From DASVCS01 sp036381495 (GTDB lineage Bacteria > Gemmatimonadota > Gemmatimonadetes > Longimicrobiales > RSA9), in the NCBI GenBank assembly GCA_036381495.1, contig DASVCS010000036.1, positions 1 through 41,098 on the forward strand: a stretch of 41,098 nt of DNA, written 5' to 3'. The stretch's first letter is position 1. The number at the start of each line of letters is the position of its first letter. This document shows, one piece after another, positions 1 to 7,995 of the stretch. Under the pieces are notes generated by a model. The model was not told where the DNA came from. It saw only the letters and a program-made list of their open reading frames with translations, and did no database searches. The position numbers and the translations under genes are program-made.

Positions 1-1887
1 GTGCCGAAGCTGCTGGACTTCGGCATTGCGAAGCTGCTGGAAGGCGAGGAGGATCCGGGGCTCACGGTAACCGGGCACCGGTTGCTCACGCCCGACTACG
101 CGGCGCCGGAGCAACTCGCGGGCGCACCGGTCACCACGGCGACGGATGTCTACATGCTCGGGCTCGTCCTCTACGAGCTGCTGTGCGGCCGCCGCGCCGT
201 GCGGCTGGAGAGCGGCACGCCGGCCGAGCTCGAGCGTCTGCGGACGAGCCCGGTCCGGCAGGCGCCGTCCGTGGCGGCCGTGAAGACCGAGCGGACCGCC
301 GCGACCGATAGCGGCGAGGGCACCCTCACGCCTGTCGACGTAGCGGCCGCGCGGGGCACGGAGCCCGCGCAGCTCCGGCGTTGCCTGGCGGGTGATCTGG
401 ACGCGATCGTGATGCGCGCACTCGCGCCGGATCCCGAGCGGCGCTACCCCTCCGCCGCCGCGCTGCTCGACGATCTGCGGCGCCATCGCCGGGGGGTGCC
501 GGTCAGCGCGCGGCCGGACACGTGGGCCTACCGGACGCACCGCTTCATCCGGCGCCACACGCTGCCGGTCGCGGCGGCGGCGGCGTTCGTCGTACTGCTC
601 GCGGGCTTCGCGGTTTCGGTGAGCCTCCAGCAGGCGGCCACGGCGCGCGAGCGCGACCGCGCCGAGCTGGCGGCGGCGCGCGCCGAGCTGGAAGCGGCGC
701 GGGCGAATCGGGTCAGCCAATTCCTCGTCAATCTCTTCGATGTGGCGGATCCGTTCTCCGCGAACGCCGTGCGTGCCGATTCGATGACCGTGCGGGACTT
801 CCTGATCCAGCGCGGCACGAAGGTGACGGAGCTGGACGACCAGCCGGGCGTCCAGCTCGAGGTCATGAACGTCGTGGGGCACATGTACTTCAGCCTGGGG
901 CTCTACGACCAGGCGAAGCCGCTCTACGACCGCGCGCTCGAACTCGCGCGCGAGCTCGACCCGGAGGGCAGCGACGCCATGATCGAGGCGCTCAACCACC
1001 GGGGCGAGCTCTACCGCATCCAGGGCGATCTCGCTGCGGCGGAGCACGACCACCGGGAGGCGCTGCGGCTGGGGAGGGCGCTGCACTCGGAACCGGACGT
1101 CGGCGTCGCGAGGGCGCTGAACGGGCTGGGCGAGACGCTGCGAGAGTCCGCCCGGTACGCCGAGGCCGAGCCCGTGCTGCGCGAAGCGCTCGCCCAGCGG
1201 CGCGCCGTGTTCGGCGAGCGGAGCGTCGAGGCCGCGGACGGCCTCAACAACCTCGGCCTGCTCCTGTGGCAGAGTGGCGATCCAGCCGCCGCGGAGCCGC
1301 TCCTCGAAGAGGCCCTCGGGATTCACCGCGAGCGCCTCCCTCCGGTGCACCCGATGATCAGCGCCGTGCTCAACAACCTCGCGCTGGTCCGGCAGAGCGT
1401 CGGCGATCCGGCCGGCGCCGAGCCGCTGCTGCGGGAAGCGCTCGACATCAAGCGCCAGCTCTTCGGCGCGCACCACTGGCGCATCGCGAACGGCCTGAAC
1501 AACCTGGCGAGCGTGCTGTTGGAACTGCATCGGCCGGCGGAGGCGGAGCGGTTCGCGCGGGAGGCGCTCACGATCGTACGGGGCACGTTCGGTGAGGAGC
1601 ACGAACTCGCCGGTCTCTCGCTCCGGTGGCTCGCGAGCGCGCGGGCACAGCAGGGGGACCGGGCCGCCGCGGAACGATACCTGCGCCGGAGCCTCGACGT
1701 GCTCGAGGCCTCACTCCCCGCCGATCATCCCCGGACGGCGGCGGCTCGCGTCCGGCTCGCCGACATCCTTCTGACCCGTGGCAGGTCCGCCGAGGCTCGG
1801 CGCCTCCTCCAGCAGGCGCTCGAGGTGTACGAGGCGCGGGCCGATTCGGCGCACATCACCCGGATCCGCGCACTGCTGGGACGGTGA
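1..1887 (+). CDS. Ser/Thr protein kinase with TPR repeats, 5' end outside window
   Basis: This is the C-terminal part of a membrane-anchored eukaryotic-type Ser/Thr kinase. The window opens inside the kinase domain. The first GTG is almost surely an internal valine, because the DFG magnesium-binding motif (residues 6-8) follows at once and the ATP-binding lobe and HRD loop are missing. The APE motif is at 35-37 and the conserved Asp of the next subdomain at 49. A Thr/Ala-rich insertion lies at about 65-125. After the kinase domain comes a single membrane segment at about 188-208, then a region predicted to be extracytoplasmic with many TPR units from about 270 to the end, with recurring NNL and EPLLxEAL patterns. 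Such proteins are signalling kinases whose TPR part probably binds a partner; the target is unknown. The family assignment is firm, the role inferred. Confidence 0.9.
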   Translation: MPKLLDFGIAKLLEGEEDPGLTVTGHRLLTPDYAAPEQLAGAPVTTATDVYMLGLVLYELLCGRRAVRLESGTPAELERLRTSPVRQAPSVAAVKTERTAATDSGEGTLTPVDVAAARGTEPAQLRRCLAGDLDAIVMRALAPDPERRYPSAAALLDDLRRHRRGVPVSARPDTWAYRTHRFIRRHTLPVAAAAAFVVLLAGFAVSVSLQQAATARERDRAELAAARAELEAARANRVSQFLVNLFDVADPFSANAVRADSMTVRDFLIQRGTKVTELDDQPGVQLEVMNVVGHMYFSLGLYDQAKPLYDRALELARELDPEGSDAMIEALNHRGELYRIQGDLAAAEHDHREALRLGRALHSEPDVGVARALNGLGETLRESARYAEAEPVLREALAQRRAVFGERSVEAADGLNNLGLLLWQSGDPAAAEPLLEEALGIHRERLPPVHPMISAVLNNLALVRQSVGDPAGAEPLLREALDIKRQLFGAHHWRIANGLNNLASVLLELHRPAEAERFAREALTIVRGTFGEEHELAGLSLRWLASARAQQGDRAAAERYLRRSLDVLEASLPADHPRTAAARVRLADILLTRGRSAEARRLLQQALEVYEARADSAHITRIRALLGR

Positions 1888-1912
1888 GCCGGAACCGCTT
1901 TGCATCTCGCCT

Positions 1913-1944
1913 CTCGGCCCATGAAGGTCCGGCCCGCGGCCGAG
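1913..1944. terminator. Possible terminator hairpin between convergent genes
   Basis: A 7-bp inverted repeat (CTCGGCC at 1913-1919, GGCCGAG at 1938-1944) lies in the 82-nt gap between the stop of the kinase gene and the convergent DUF819 gene. A GGTCC/GGACC pair (1926-1930, 1944-1948) offers an alternative fold. There is no T-tract on either strand, so this is only a candidate. Confidence 0.3.
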
Positions 1945-1969
1945 GACCCGTTCCGCGCCCGCTGATCCT

Positions 1970-3352
1970 TCACCCGCCGACCCACGCGCGCATCAGGTAG
2001 GCGACGCCGAACCCGAGATAGTTCCCGACCGCATAGCCGAGCAGCCCCGCGACGGTCCCCGGCAGCACCAGCGCCGGCCACTCGCGGGCGGCGGCGAGCG
2101 CGAGTGCGCTCGAGGGGCCGCCGACGGCAGCCTGCGAGGCGACCGAGGCGGTGGCGACGTCCAGGCGCGCCATCCGGGCGCCGCCGTAGATGAGCACGCC
2201 GTGGACCGCGACGACCATCGCCGTGAAATAGAAGATCTCGGGGCCGACGCGTGCGATCTCCGCGACCCGCGAGCCGATCCCGATGACGGCGAAGAAGAAG
2301 TGCAGCGCGAGCGTCCCGAGCTGCATCGCGCCCGAGAGCCGGCGCACGGCCGGGAGCTGGGCGACGGCGAGCGCGAATGTCGTGAGCCAGAGCACGGCCG
2401 GGATGGCCGGGATCCGCGCCGCGACGGCATCCGCCGCCACGAGCAAGGCGAAGCCGAGCGCCAGCAGGAGGGCGACGTCGAGCAGCCGCAGCGAGGCGGC
2501 GCCGAAGAAAGGGTGCTCGGCCGCGGCCGCGTCTTCCCCGTCCGCGCCGTGGCTGCCGGGCGCATCCCGGTCATCACCCGACGGCCGGCGGGCGGCGGCT
2601 TCGTCATCCTCCGTGCCGCGGGACACCGCGGCCGCATCGATTTCGCCGCCGCGCGCCACCTCCCGCGCCGCCGTCGCGCCATCCGGCGCCGCGACATCGA
2701 GCGCTGCACCGGCGGGCACGAGCGCCGGCTGGCCGGTGCCCGAGTCGCGGGGCTCCCCCACGCTGCCGCCTGGCCGTGCCATAGGCCGCTGGCCCGCCAA
2801 ACCGCCGGCCGGATAGAACCGGTCCAGCCAGACCGGCAACATCAGCGTCGCGGCCATCCAGAGCGCGGTCACGACGTTGTCCGCCGCCGTCGCGGCCGTG
2901 AAGAGCGTGTCCGGCAGCCCCAGCTCGCGCCCGACCGCGACGAAGTTCAGTGAACCGCCGATGTAGGTCCCGGTGAGCACGCCCGCGAGCTTCCACGCCT
3001 CGCTCGGGAAGGCGTCCGCGAAGGTCCGCGTCGCGATGATCGCGCCGATGACCGTCGCGACGGATGCGATCGTGAACGCGCCCAGCATACGCGGCCCCGC
3101 CGCGCGCAGGTCGCGCAGGTCGACGGCGAGGAGGAGCCAGACAATGGCGAGCGAGGTGACCGGTCCCGTGATCGCGCCGTAGACCGGTGAGGCCGGGGCC
3201 ACGAGCCCGAGGTTCGAGAGGATCGCGCCGAACGCGATCACGAGGAGTGTCGCGCCCGCCTTCCGCGCCCACGCGAACCGGCGGTCCAGCCAGAACGCGA
3301 GCGCCGTGATGCCGGCGATCGCGGCAGCCAGGGCAAGGGGCTGGTCGATCAT
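1970..3352 (-). CDS. DUF819 family membrane protein
   Basis: A 460-residue polytopic membrane protein of the DUF819 family (Bacillus YjcL type), possibly a transporter; its substrate is unknown. It has an N-terminal helix bundle, a glycine-rich GGSLNFVAVGRELG signature, and a C-terminal bundle containing GGPSSALALAAAREWP, both typical of the family. The two halves are joined by an Ala/Gly/Asp-rich hydrophilic loop of about 90 residues (about 185-275) with no membrane character, longer than usual. I chose the ATG at 3352 because the hydrophobic N-terminus starts there. An upstream in-frame extension is Arg/Pro-rich and looks non-coding. The gene is convergent with the kinase and divergent from the DUF4399 gene. 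Confidence 0.8.
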   Translation of the reverse strand: MIDQPLALAAAIAGITALAFWLDRRFAWARKAGATLLVIAFGAILSNLGLVAPASPVYGAITGPVTSLAIVWLLLAVDLRDLRAAGPRMLGAFTIASVATVIGAIIATRTFADAFPSEAWKLAGVLTGTYIGGSLNFVAVGRELGLPDTLFTAATAADNVVTALWMAATLMLPVWLDRFYPAGGLAGQRPMARPGGSVGEPRDSGTGQPALVPAGAALDVAAPDGATAAREVARGGEIDAAAVSRGTEDDEAAARRPSGDDRDAPGSHGADGEDAAAAEHPFFGAASLRLLDVALLLALGFALLVAADAVAARIPAIPAVLWLTTFALAVAQLPAVRRLSGAMQLGTLALHFFFAVIGIGSRVAEIARVGPEIFYFTAMVVAVHGVLIYGGARMARLDVATASVASQAAVGGPSSALALAAAREWPALVLPGTVAGLLGYAVGNYLGFGVAYLMRAWVGG

Positions 3353-3465
3353 GGTTCCGGGGTGCAGGGTGGGCGCGGTCGTGCGACGGATATCGTGAAG
3401 ATGCGGCGCGGCGCGGGGGACCGCAACGCCGGGCGCATTGCACGAAGCCAGCCCGCGCCCTATCA

Positions 3466-3493
3466 TCCGGCGATTTTCCGGCGATATTCCGGG
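3466..3493. repeat. Three short repeats at 11-bp spacing in a divergent promoter region
   Basis: TCCGGCGAT occurs at 3466-3474 and again at 3477-3485, and a partial third copy (TCCGGG) starts at 3488. Unit starts are exactly 11 bp apart, about one helical turn. The array lies in the 234-bp gap between the divergent DUF819 and DUF4399 genes, so it could be a binding site for a regulator. This is inference from spacing alone. Confidence 0.4.
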
Positions 3494-3586
3494 TCAGGCG
3501 CCGAACTCGCCATGATCTCGCGGCTCGACCGCGGCAGCGGCCTGTGCCGCCCGGCGCCGATCCCGACCCCTGAATCCGGAGATGAG

Positions 3587-4036
3587 ATGTTGCGTCGTCC
3601 CACAATGCTGCTGATGGCTCTCACGGCCGCGGCCTGTGCCGCCGATTCGCCCCCGGACCAAACGGCCGAGGGCGGAGATGCGATGCAGACCGCCCGGATC
3701 GAGGTCGTGGAACCCGCCGCCGACGCCGTGGTCGGGCCGGACGTGCACGTCACGTTCAACGCCGTCGGCGTCGAAGTCGAGCCCGCCACGGGCACGCGGA
3801 TGGCCGGGCATGGACACATCCACCTCTTCATCGACCACGACTTGACGCCCGCGGGCGAGCCGATCCCCGCCGGCGTCGACGGGATCGTCCACCTGGGGAC
3901 CGGGGCGACGGACTACTCGATCACCGGGCTGGCTCCGGGCGAGCATCGGCTGATCGCCGTGCTGGGGTACGGCGACCACGTCCCCATGGAGGACGTCGCG
4001 ACCGACACCGTCCGGATCGTCGTGCAGGCGCCGTAG
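3587..4036 (+). CDS. DUF4399 domain lipoprotein
   Basis: A 149-residue secreted lipoprotein. The N-terminus is a short signal peptide ending in a lipobox with Cys17 (LTAAAC), so the mature protein is probably lipid-anchored. The body matches the DUF4399 family: a beta-sandwich-like domain with a GHGHIHLFID stretch (His75, His77 and His79) followed by a conserved gly-rich GEHRLIAVLGYGDH segment. The clustered histidines suggest metal binding, which is inference. The ATG at 3587 is chosen over upstream in-frame starts because GGAG (3578-3581) sits 5 nt ahead of it and the signal peptide starts there. The gene appears monocistronic; the next gene is on the other strand. Confidence 0.8.
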   Translation: MLRRPTMLLMALTAAACAADSPPDQTAEGGDAMQTARIEVVEPAADAVVGPDVHVTFNAVGVEVEPATGTRMAGHGHIHLFIDHDLTPAGEPIPAGVDGIVHLGTGATDYSITGLAPGEHRLIAVLGYGDHVPMEDVATDTVRIVVQAP

Positions 4037-4171
4037 GACCGAGTTCGGCGGGACCCTTCGCGTTTGGAGCGTCCCGACCAGCGCCGGGGATGGGCTGGCG
4101 GACGCGCTCGCGCACGCGCACGAATCGGCACCGGAACACGTCGTGATCGGGCGAACTTTCGATAAGAGGGG

Positions 4172-5017
4172 TCAGCTACCGTTGGGGCCGCCGTCCTCCG
4201 CCGGCGCCGGTCCGCGGCCGTCGCGCGGGAAGCCGGCGGCCGCGCGCATGTCCACGGTCCCGGGCGCGATGCTGCCGGCCGCCTCCCGGAAGCACTCGAC
4301 CACCACGCGGACGGCCTCCTCGGGCGAGTCGGTCAGGACCAGGCGGTCGAGGTCGTCGGGCGAAATCTTCCCCTCGGCGAGCATGGTGTCCCGCAGCCAG
4401 TCGACGAGGCCACGCCAGTATTCGGTGCCGAACAGCACCACCGGGAAATTGCGGACCTTCCCGGTCTGGATCAGCGTCAGTGCCTCGAACAGCTCGTCCA
4501 TGGTGCCGAAGCCGCCCGGGAAGATGATGAACGCCTCGGAATACTTGACGAACATCGTCTTCCGTACGAAGAAGTAATGGAAGTTGATCGCCCTGCGGAC
4601 GTAGGCGTTCATCCCCTGCTCGAAGGGCAGCTCGATGTTGCACCCCACCGACTCGCCGCCGGCTTCGGCGGCGCCTTTGTTCGCGGCTTCCATGATCCCC
4701 GGGCCGCCGCCCGTGATGACGGCGAACCCGAGGTCCGCCAGCCGTCGCGCCGTCTCCTCCGCACCGGCATACATCGGATCGTCTTCCGAGACGCGTGCAC
4801 TGCCGAAGATGGTCACCGCCGGCCCGAGATTGGCCAGCATGTCGAACCCTTCGACGAATTCGCCCATGATCCGAAACACGCGCCACGGGTCGGTGTGCGT
4901 GAAATCGGGCGGCGGCGCGCCCTCCGCTTCGCGGGAGAGCAGTCGTTCGTCCTCCGTGCGCGGGCTGCGGTCCGGGCCGGATATCGGCGCCGTCGGCCGC
5001 ACCTGCCTGCGAGCCAT
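4172..5017 (-). CDS. LOG family protein (TIGR00730-type Rossmann fold)
   Basis: A 281-residue protein of the LOG / lysine decarboxylase-like family, whose members hydrolyse the N-glycosidic bond of nucleoside 5'-monophosphates (cytokinin-activating type in plants and some bacteria). The two defining motifs are present: GGGPGIMEA at 103-111 and PGGFGTMDE at 167-175. The first 45 or so residues are a polar extension, longer than in minimal LOG proteins, as in the longer TIGR00730 subgroup. The ATG at 5017 is supported by AGGAG a few bases upstream; the open frame continues far upstream but with Arg/Pro-rich, non-coding-like content. The physiological substrate is unclear and may be a housekeeping nucleotide salvage function. 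Confidence 0.88.
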   Translation of the reverse strand: MARRQVRPTAPISGPDRSPRTEDERLLSREAEGAPPPDFTHTDPWRVFRIMGEFVEGFDMLANLGPAVTIFGSARVSEDDPMYAGAEETARRLADLGFAVITGGGPGIMEAANKGAAEAGGESVGCNIELPFEQGMNAYVRRAINFHYFFVRKTMFVKYSEAFIIFPGGFGTMDELFEALTLIQTGKVRNFPVVLFGTEYWRGLVDWLRDTMLAEGKISPDDLDRLVLTDSPEEAVRVVVECFREAAGSIAPGTVDMRAAAGFPRDGRGPAPAEDGGPNGS

Positions 5018-5377
5018 GTCGCTCCTCTTGTCTGACGATCGTCTCGTTCGGGTTCGTCCCGCCCGTTCGCGATCCCGGCTCCCGCCCACGGGATCTAGAC
5101 CGGGGTCCGCGTCGGGCTCGAAGGGCGCCGGAATCCGGCGAACGGGTCCTTGATCCGGCAAGCCCGGCGTCTTTGCACCACTCCAGCATACACGGCGCGC
5201 CGCATACGGTGCCGTCGTGCCGTGCGACGGCCCCACCCCGCGCGCCCGGAGGGACCGCGGCAAGCCGCGGACCGCGCCCCGCGCCGGCGCGCGGCGCGCC
5301 GAACCGGCGCCTTGCACATGGGTATAACCCACTGTATCGCAATATGTTACCTTGTGCGGCGCCGACCACGGGATGGA
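5018..5377. other. Divergent intergenic region, 360 bp
   Basis: No gene is supported here. The middle is extremely GC-rich. The right end is an AT-richer island holding a near-palindrome TGGGT-ATA-ACCCA (5319-5332) and a promoter-like element (5345-5353), both close to the start of the next plus-strand gene. The palindrome could be an operator. Confidence 0.5.
5345..5353 (+). promoter_or_regulatory. Extended -10 promoter candidate
   Basis: TGTTACCTT in an AT-rich island 24 nt before the ATG at 5378. It resembles the element TGCTACCTT ahead of the asparaginase gene. No good -35 box is visible at the normal distance, consistent with an extended -10 promoter. The palindrome at 5319-5332 would overlap the -35 region. 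Confidence 0.4.
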
Positions 5378-5914
5378 ATGGCTGAACCGATCGACCTGAA
5401 CCAGTACAGCGGAGTGACCGAGCGGGTCCGCGCGTTCTACGCGCGGTTCCCGACCGGCTCGATCCGGACCGAGCTCGTTGCGCTGGAAGACGACCTCGTG
5501 GTCTTCAAGGCCCTGGTGTACCGCGACGGGCACGATCCGCATCCGACCACGGGTTGGGCATACGAGCGTCCGGCCGTGGGCGACCCCGGGCGCAGGGGAG
5601 CGGTCGAGCGGTGCGAACGCGCGGCGGTGGGCCGGGCGCTCGCGAACCGCGACCTGGCGTGTGGTCGCCGGCCATCCAGGGAGGAGATGGAGAAGGTTCG
5701 CCGCGTCCGCCGGTCCGTGCGCGCCGATGCAGCGCGGCGGGCGCGGCGCGAGGCGGAGCCGGCCGCACCGCAGCGGATCCGGCGGCTCTTGCGCCGTGTC
5801 CCGCTGCCCGCCGCCCGCCGGGAACGCATCGAGGCGCGCCTCAGGGAGGGACTCTCGGACCAGGCGCTGCACGATCTCGAGGCGTACCTCCTCGCGCTGC
5901 TGCGGCGCGAGTGA
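5378..5914 (+). CDS. Small protein resembling phage ssDNA-associated proteins
   Basis: A 178-residue soluble basic protein. The first 110 residues (beginning LNQYSGVTERVRAFYARFP, then a segment with LVVFKALVYRDG and TGWAYE, then VERCERAAVGRALANRD and SREEMEKV) follow a layout I recognise from hypothetical proteins in actinophages and their hosts, often encoded near recombination or ssDNA-binding genes. In those, a nucleic-acid-binding domain is followed by an alanine-rich helix and a SREEMEKV-like segment. The C-terminal third is Arg/Glu-rich and helical. The start at 5378 gives a sensible N-terminus; the upstream frame is Arg-rich and unlikely to be coding. The ribosome-binding site is weak. 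No other phage genes are adjacent. The functional link is by recall of sequence pattern only. Confidence 0.5.
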   Translation: MAEPIDLNQYSGVTERVRAFYARFPTGSIRTELVALEDDLVVFKALVYRDGHDPHPTTGWAYERPAVGDPGRRGAVERCERAAVGRALANRDLACGRRPSREEMEKVRRVRRSVRADAARRARREAEPAAPQRIRRLLRRVPLPAARRERIEARLREGLSDQALHDLEAYLLALLRRE

Positions 5915-5926
5915 GCCCGGTCGGTG

Positions 5927-6025
5927 GCCGTGCGCAAGCGCGTGCACGACCCGCTCCAGGCCGCCCCCATCCCGTTCCCGTAAACGTTCCCGCTCCCGCT
6001 CCCGTTCCCGGCCGTTCCCCGGCCG
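5927..6025 (-). repeat. Dispersed GC-rich repeat, copy A
   Basis: Low-complexity sequence in the gap before the zinc-ribbon gene. Read on the minus strand it is made of hexamers GGGAAC and GGGAGC, then the core GGGAACGTTTACGGGAAC with GGGATGGGGGCGGCC, then GCACGCGCTTGCGCACGG. The same elements in the same order recur at about 40720-40918 on the plus strand, so this is a dispersed repeat present in opposite orientations. It is not coding. Confidence 0.6.
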
Positions 6026-6114
6026 CAGCGCTGTTCTCGCTCCGCGCCGCCGAACTCGACCGAACGTCGGACGCCGACGCCCACGGCGGAGTGGACGGCG
6101 GCGCGCCGTTCCGG

Positions 6115-6120
6115 TATCTT
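6115..6120 (+). promoter_or_regulatory. -10-like element giving a near-leaderless transcript
   Basis: TATCTT lies 8 nt before the ATG at 6129. If used as a -10 box, transcription would begin at or within a base or two of the start codon. This fits the absence of any Shine-Dalgarno sequence ahead of this gene. Candidate only. Confidence 0.3.
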
Positions 6121-6128
6121 CTGATCCC

Positions 6129-6872
6129 ATGGAATGTGCTCTCTGCGGGACCGCGACGCCGGGTCCCTACTGCCCGTCGTGCGGTGCGCCCCAGGATGGC
6201 GCGCACTGCAAGGCGTGTGACGCGCCGCTCGTCGTCGGCGCGAACTACTGCGTGCGCTGTGGCCATGCCGTGCGGCAGAGGTCATCGAGCGCGGGGTGGT
6301 ACGTGGCCGCCGCGACGTTGGTCGCGCTGGTGGTCGTGCTGCTCGTGCCGCCTTCCGGGTCACCCGCGGGGACGTCGGGCGGGATCGCGCTCACCCCGAT
6401 CGCGGGCGCGACCGCGGCGGGCGCGCCCGGGCGCCCGCCGCCGTTGACCGGCACGCCGCGCGAACAGGCGGACCGGCTCTTCAACCGGATCATGGAAGCG
6501 AGCGCGCAGGGTGACTCGGCGCAGGTGACGTTCTTCCTGCCCATGGCCGTCGAGGCCTACCGCCGCGTGGGAGAGCTGGATCCCGACGGTCTCTATCACC
6601 TCAGCGTGCTCGAGTTCACGGCCGGCGATGCGACCGGCGCACGCGCCACGGCGGAGCGGATGCTGGCCGAGTCCCCCGACCACCTCCTCGGGCTCGGCGC
6701 CGCCGCCCGCGCCGCGCTCGCCGCCGGCGACCGTGATGCCGCGCGGCGGTATTACGAGCACCTCCTGGCCGTCTACGACGCGCAGCGCGCGACCAGCACG
6801 GCCGAGTACCTCGACCACGCCCGCATCCTCCCCGAATATCGCGCGGAAGCCGAGGCCTTCCTCGGACGTTGA
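6129..6872 (+). CDS. Double zinc-ribbon, transmembrane, TPR-like protein
   Basis: A 247-residue membrane protein of no named family. It begins with two four-cysteine zinc ribbons (Cys3, Cys6, Cys15, Cys18 and Cys27, Cys30, Cys41, Cys44), followed by one membrane segment at about 57-73, a Gly/Ala/Pro-rich linker, and a helical region from about 110 that looks like two or three degenerate TPR units. With Cys-rich ribbons inside and the TPR part outside, it may be an envelope scaffold or sensor; this is inference. There is no clear ribosome-binding site, and a -10-like box is only 8 nt upstream, so the mRNA may be leaderless. Its stop is 4 nt from the convergent end of the glycosyltransferase gene, leaving no room for a terminator. 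Confidence 0.65.
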   Translation: MECALCGTATPGPYCPSCGAPQDGAHCKACDAPLVVGANYCVRCGHAVRQRSSSAGWYVAAATLVALVVVLLVPPSGSPAGTSGGIALTPIAGATAAGAPGRPPPLTGTPREQADRLFNRIMEASAQGDSAQVTFFLPMAVEAYRRVGELDPDGLYHLSVLEFTAGDATGARATAERMLAESPDHLLGLGAAARAALAAGDRDAARRYYEHLLAVYDAQRATSTAEYLDHARILPEYRAEAEAFLGR

Positions 6873-6876
6873 GTTC

Positions 6877-7995
6877 CTACCCTCCCGACCGCCCCCACCG
6901 CTCGAGTTCGTCCCGCATCCCGCGGGCGAATGCCTGCGCATCGAAACGTTGCGCATGGGCACGGAGCGCGGCGGGATCGAAGGACAGCGACTCGAAACGT
7001 CGCACCGCGGCGGCGAGTGCGTCCGGAGTCCGGGGCGTGAACAGGAGGCCGGTGGCGGCGCACGCGTCGTCCGCGGCCGCGGCATCCACCACGGTTTCCA
7101 TGGCGCCGCCCGCGCCGTAGGCGATGACCGGCGCGCCGGCCGCTTGCGCCTCGATCGCCGTGATGCCGAAGTCTTCTTCGGCCGTCGAGATGAACGCCCG
7201 GCACCGTCCCATCCAGTCGGCCACCTCCGCATCGTCGACGCGGCCGGTGAACGTGATGTTCGACCGAGCGGAGCGACGGAGCCGGCCCCGCTCGGGGCCG
7301 TCGCCGACGATCACCAGCCGCCGCCCGATTCGGTTGAACGCCTCGATGGCCACGTCGATACGTTTGTACGGGACGAGCGCGCTGACGATGAGATAGAAGT
7401 CCTCCCGCGTGGCCGCGGGGCGGAATCGCTCGACGTCGACGGGCGGGTGGACCACGCCGGCGTCGCGACCGTAGCAGCGGCGGATGCGATCGCGGATGTG
7501 TCGCGAGTTGGCGATGAACCGTGTGACGCGGTCCGCGGAGTCGACATCCCATTGTCGCAGGCGGCGGGCGAGCGGTGGCATCATGGCGCGGACCCATGGC
7601 GCCGCCCGGCCGGGGCCGAAGTAGTCGTCGTAGAGGTCCCAGACGTAGCGCATGGGCGTGTGGCAGTAGCAGAGGTGCGGCACGCCGGGGGGTGGGCGGA
7701 CGCCCTTGGCCACGCAATGGCTGCTCGAGACGACGAGGTCGTAGCCGCGCAGGTCGAAGCGCTCGATGGCGGCCGGGAAGAGCGGCAGGTAACTGCGGTA
7801 GTGGCGGGCGGCGAGGGGGAGCCGGTCGATGAACGAGGTGTGGATGGGCCGGCTCTCGATGCGGGCCGAGACCGAGCCGGGCACGTGGAGCAGGGTGAAG
7901 ATCTCGGCCTGCGGTAGCAGGTCGAGCAGACCTTCGAGCACGCGCTCGCCGCCGCGCATGCCGGTGAGCCAGTCGTGGGCGATGGCGACGCGCAT
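6877..7995 (-). CDS. Family 4 glycosyltransferase (WbaZ/mannosyltransferase-like)
   Basis: A 372-residue GT-B fold glycosyltransferase, the last gene of the exopolysaccharide operon. The N-terminus (VAIAHDWLTGMRGGERVL) and the HTPMRYVWDLYDDYF segment are typical of the WbaZ-like branch of GT4 enzymes, which often transfer mannose or related sugars. The C-terminal donor-binding half contains ALVPYKRID, VGDGPER and the E-x7-E motif EEDFGITAIE. It should act on the cytoplasmic face, adding a sugar to the undecaprenyl-linked repeat unit. The start codon overlaps the stop of the upstream gene by one base (TGATG), which implies translational coupling. The donor sugar cannot be told from sequence. 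Confidence 0.88.
   Translation of the reverse strand: MRVAIAHDWLTGMRGGERVLEGLLDLLPQAEIFTLLHVPGSVSARIESRPIHTSFIDRLPLAARHYRSYLPLFPAAIERFDLRGYDLVVSSSHCVAKGVRPPPGVPHLCYCHTPMRYVWDLYDDYFGPGRAAPWVRAMMPPLARRLRQWDVDSADRVTRFIANSRHIRDRIRRCYGRDAGVVHPPVDVERFRPAATREDFYLIVSALVPYKRIDVAIEAFNRIGRRLVIVGDGPERGRLRRSARSNITFTGRVDDAEVADWMGRCRAFISTAEEDFGITAIEAQAAGAPVIAYGAGGAMETVVDAAAADDACAATGLLFTPRTPDALAAAVRRFESLSFDPAALRAHAQRFDAQAFARGMRDELERWGRSGG

Noticed and set aside
1..3. GTG at the first base as a true start codon
   Set aside because: It falls inside the kinase domain just before DFG; the start must be outside the window.
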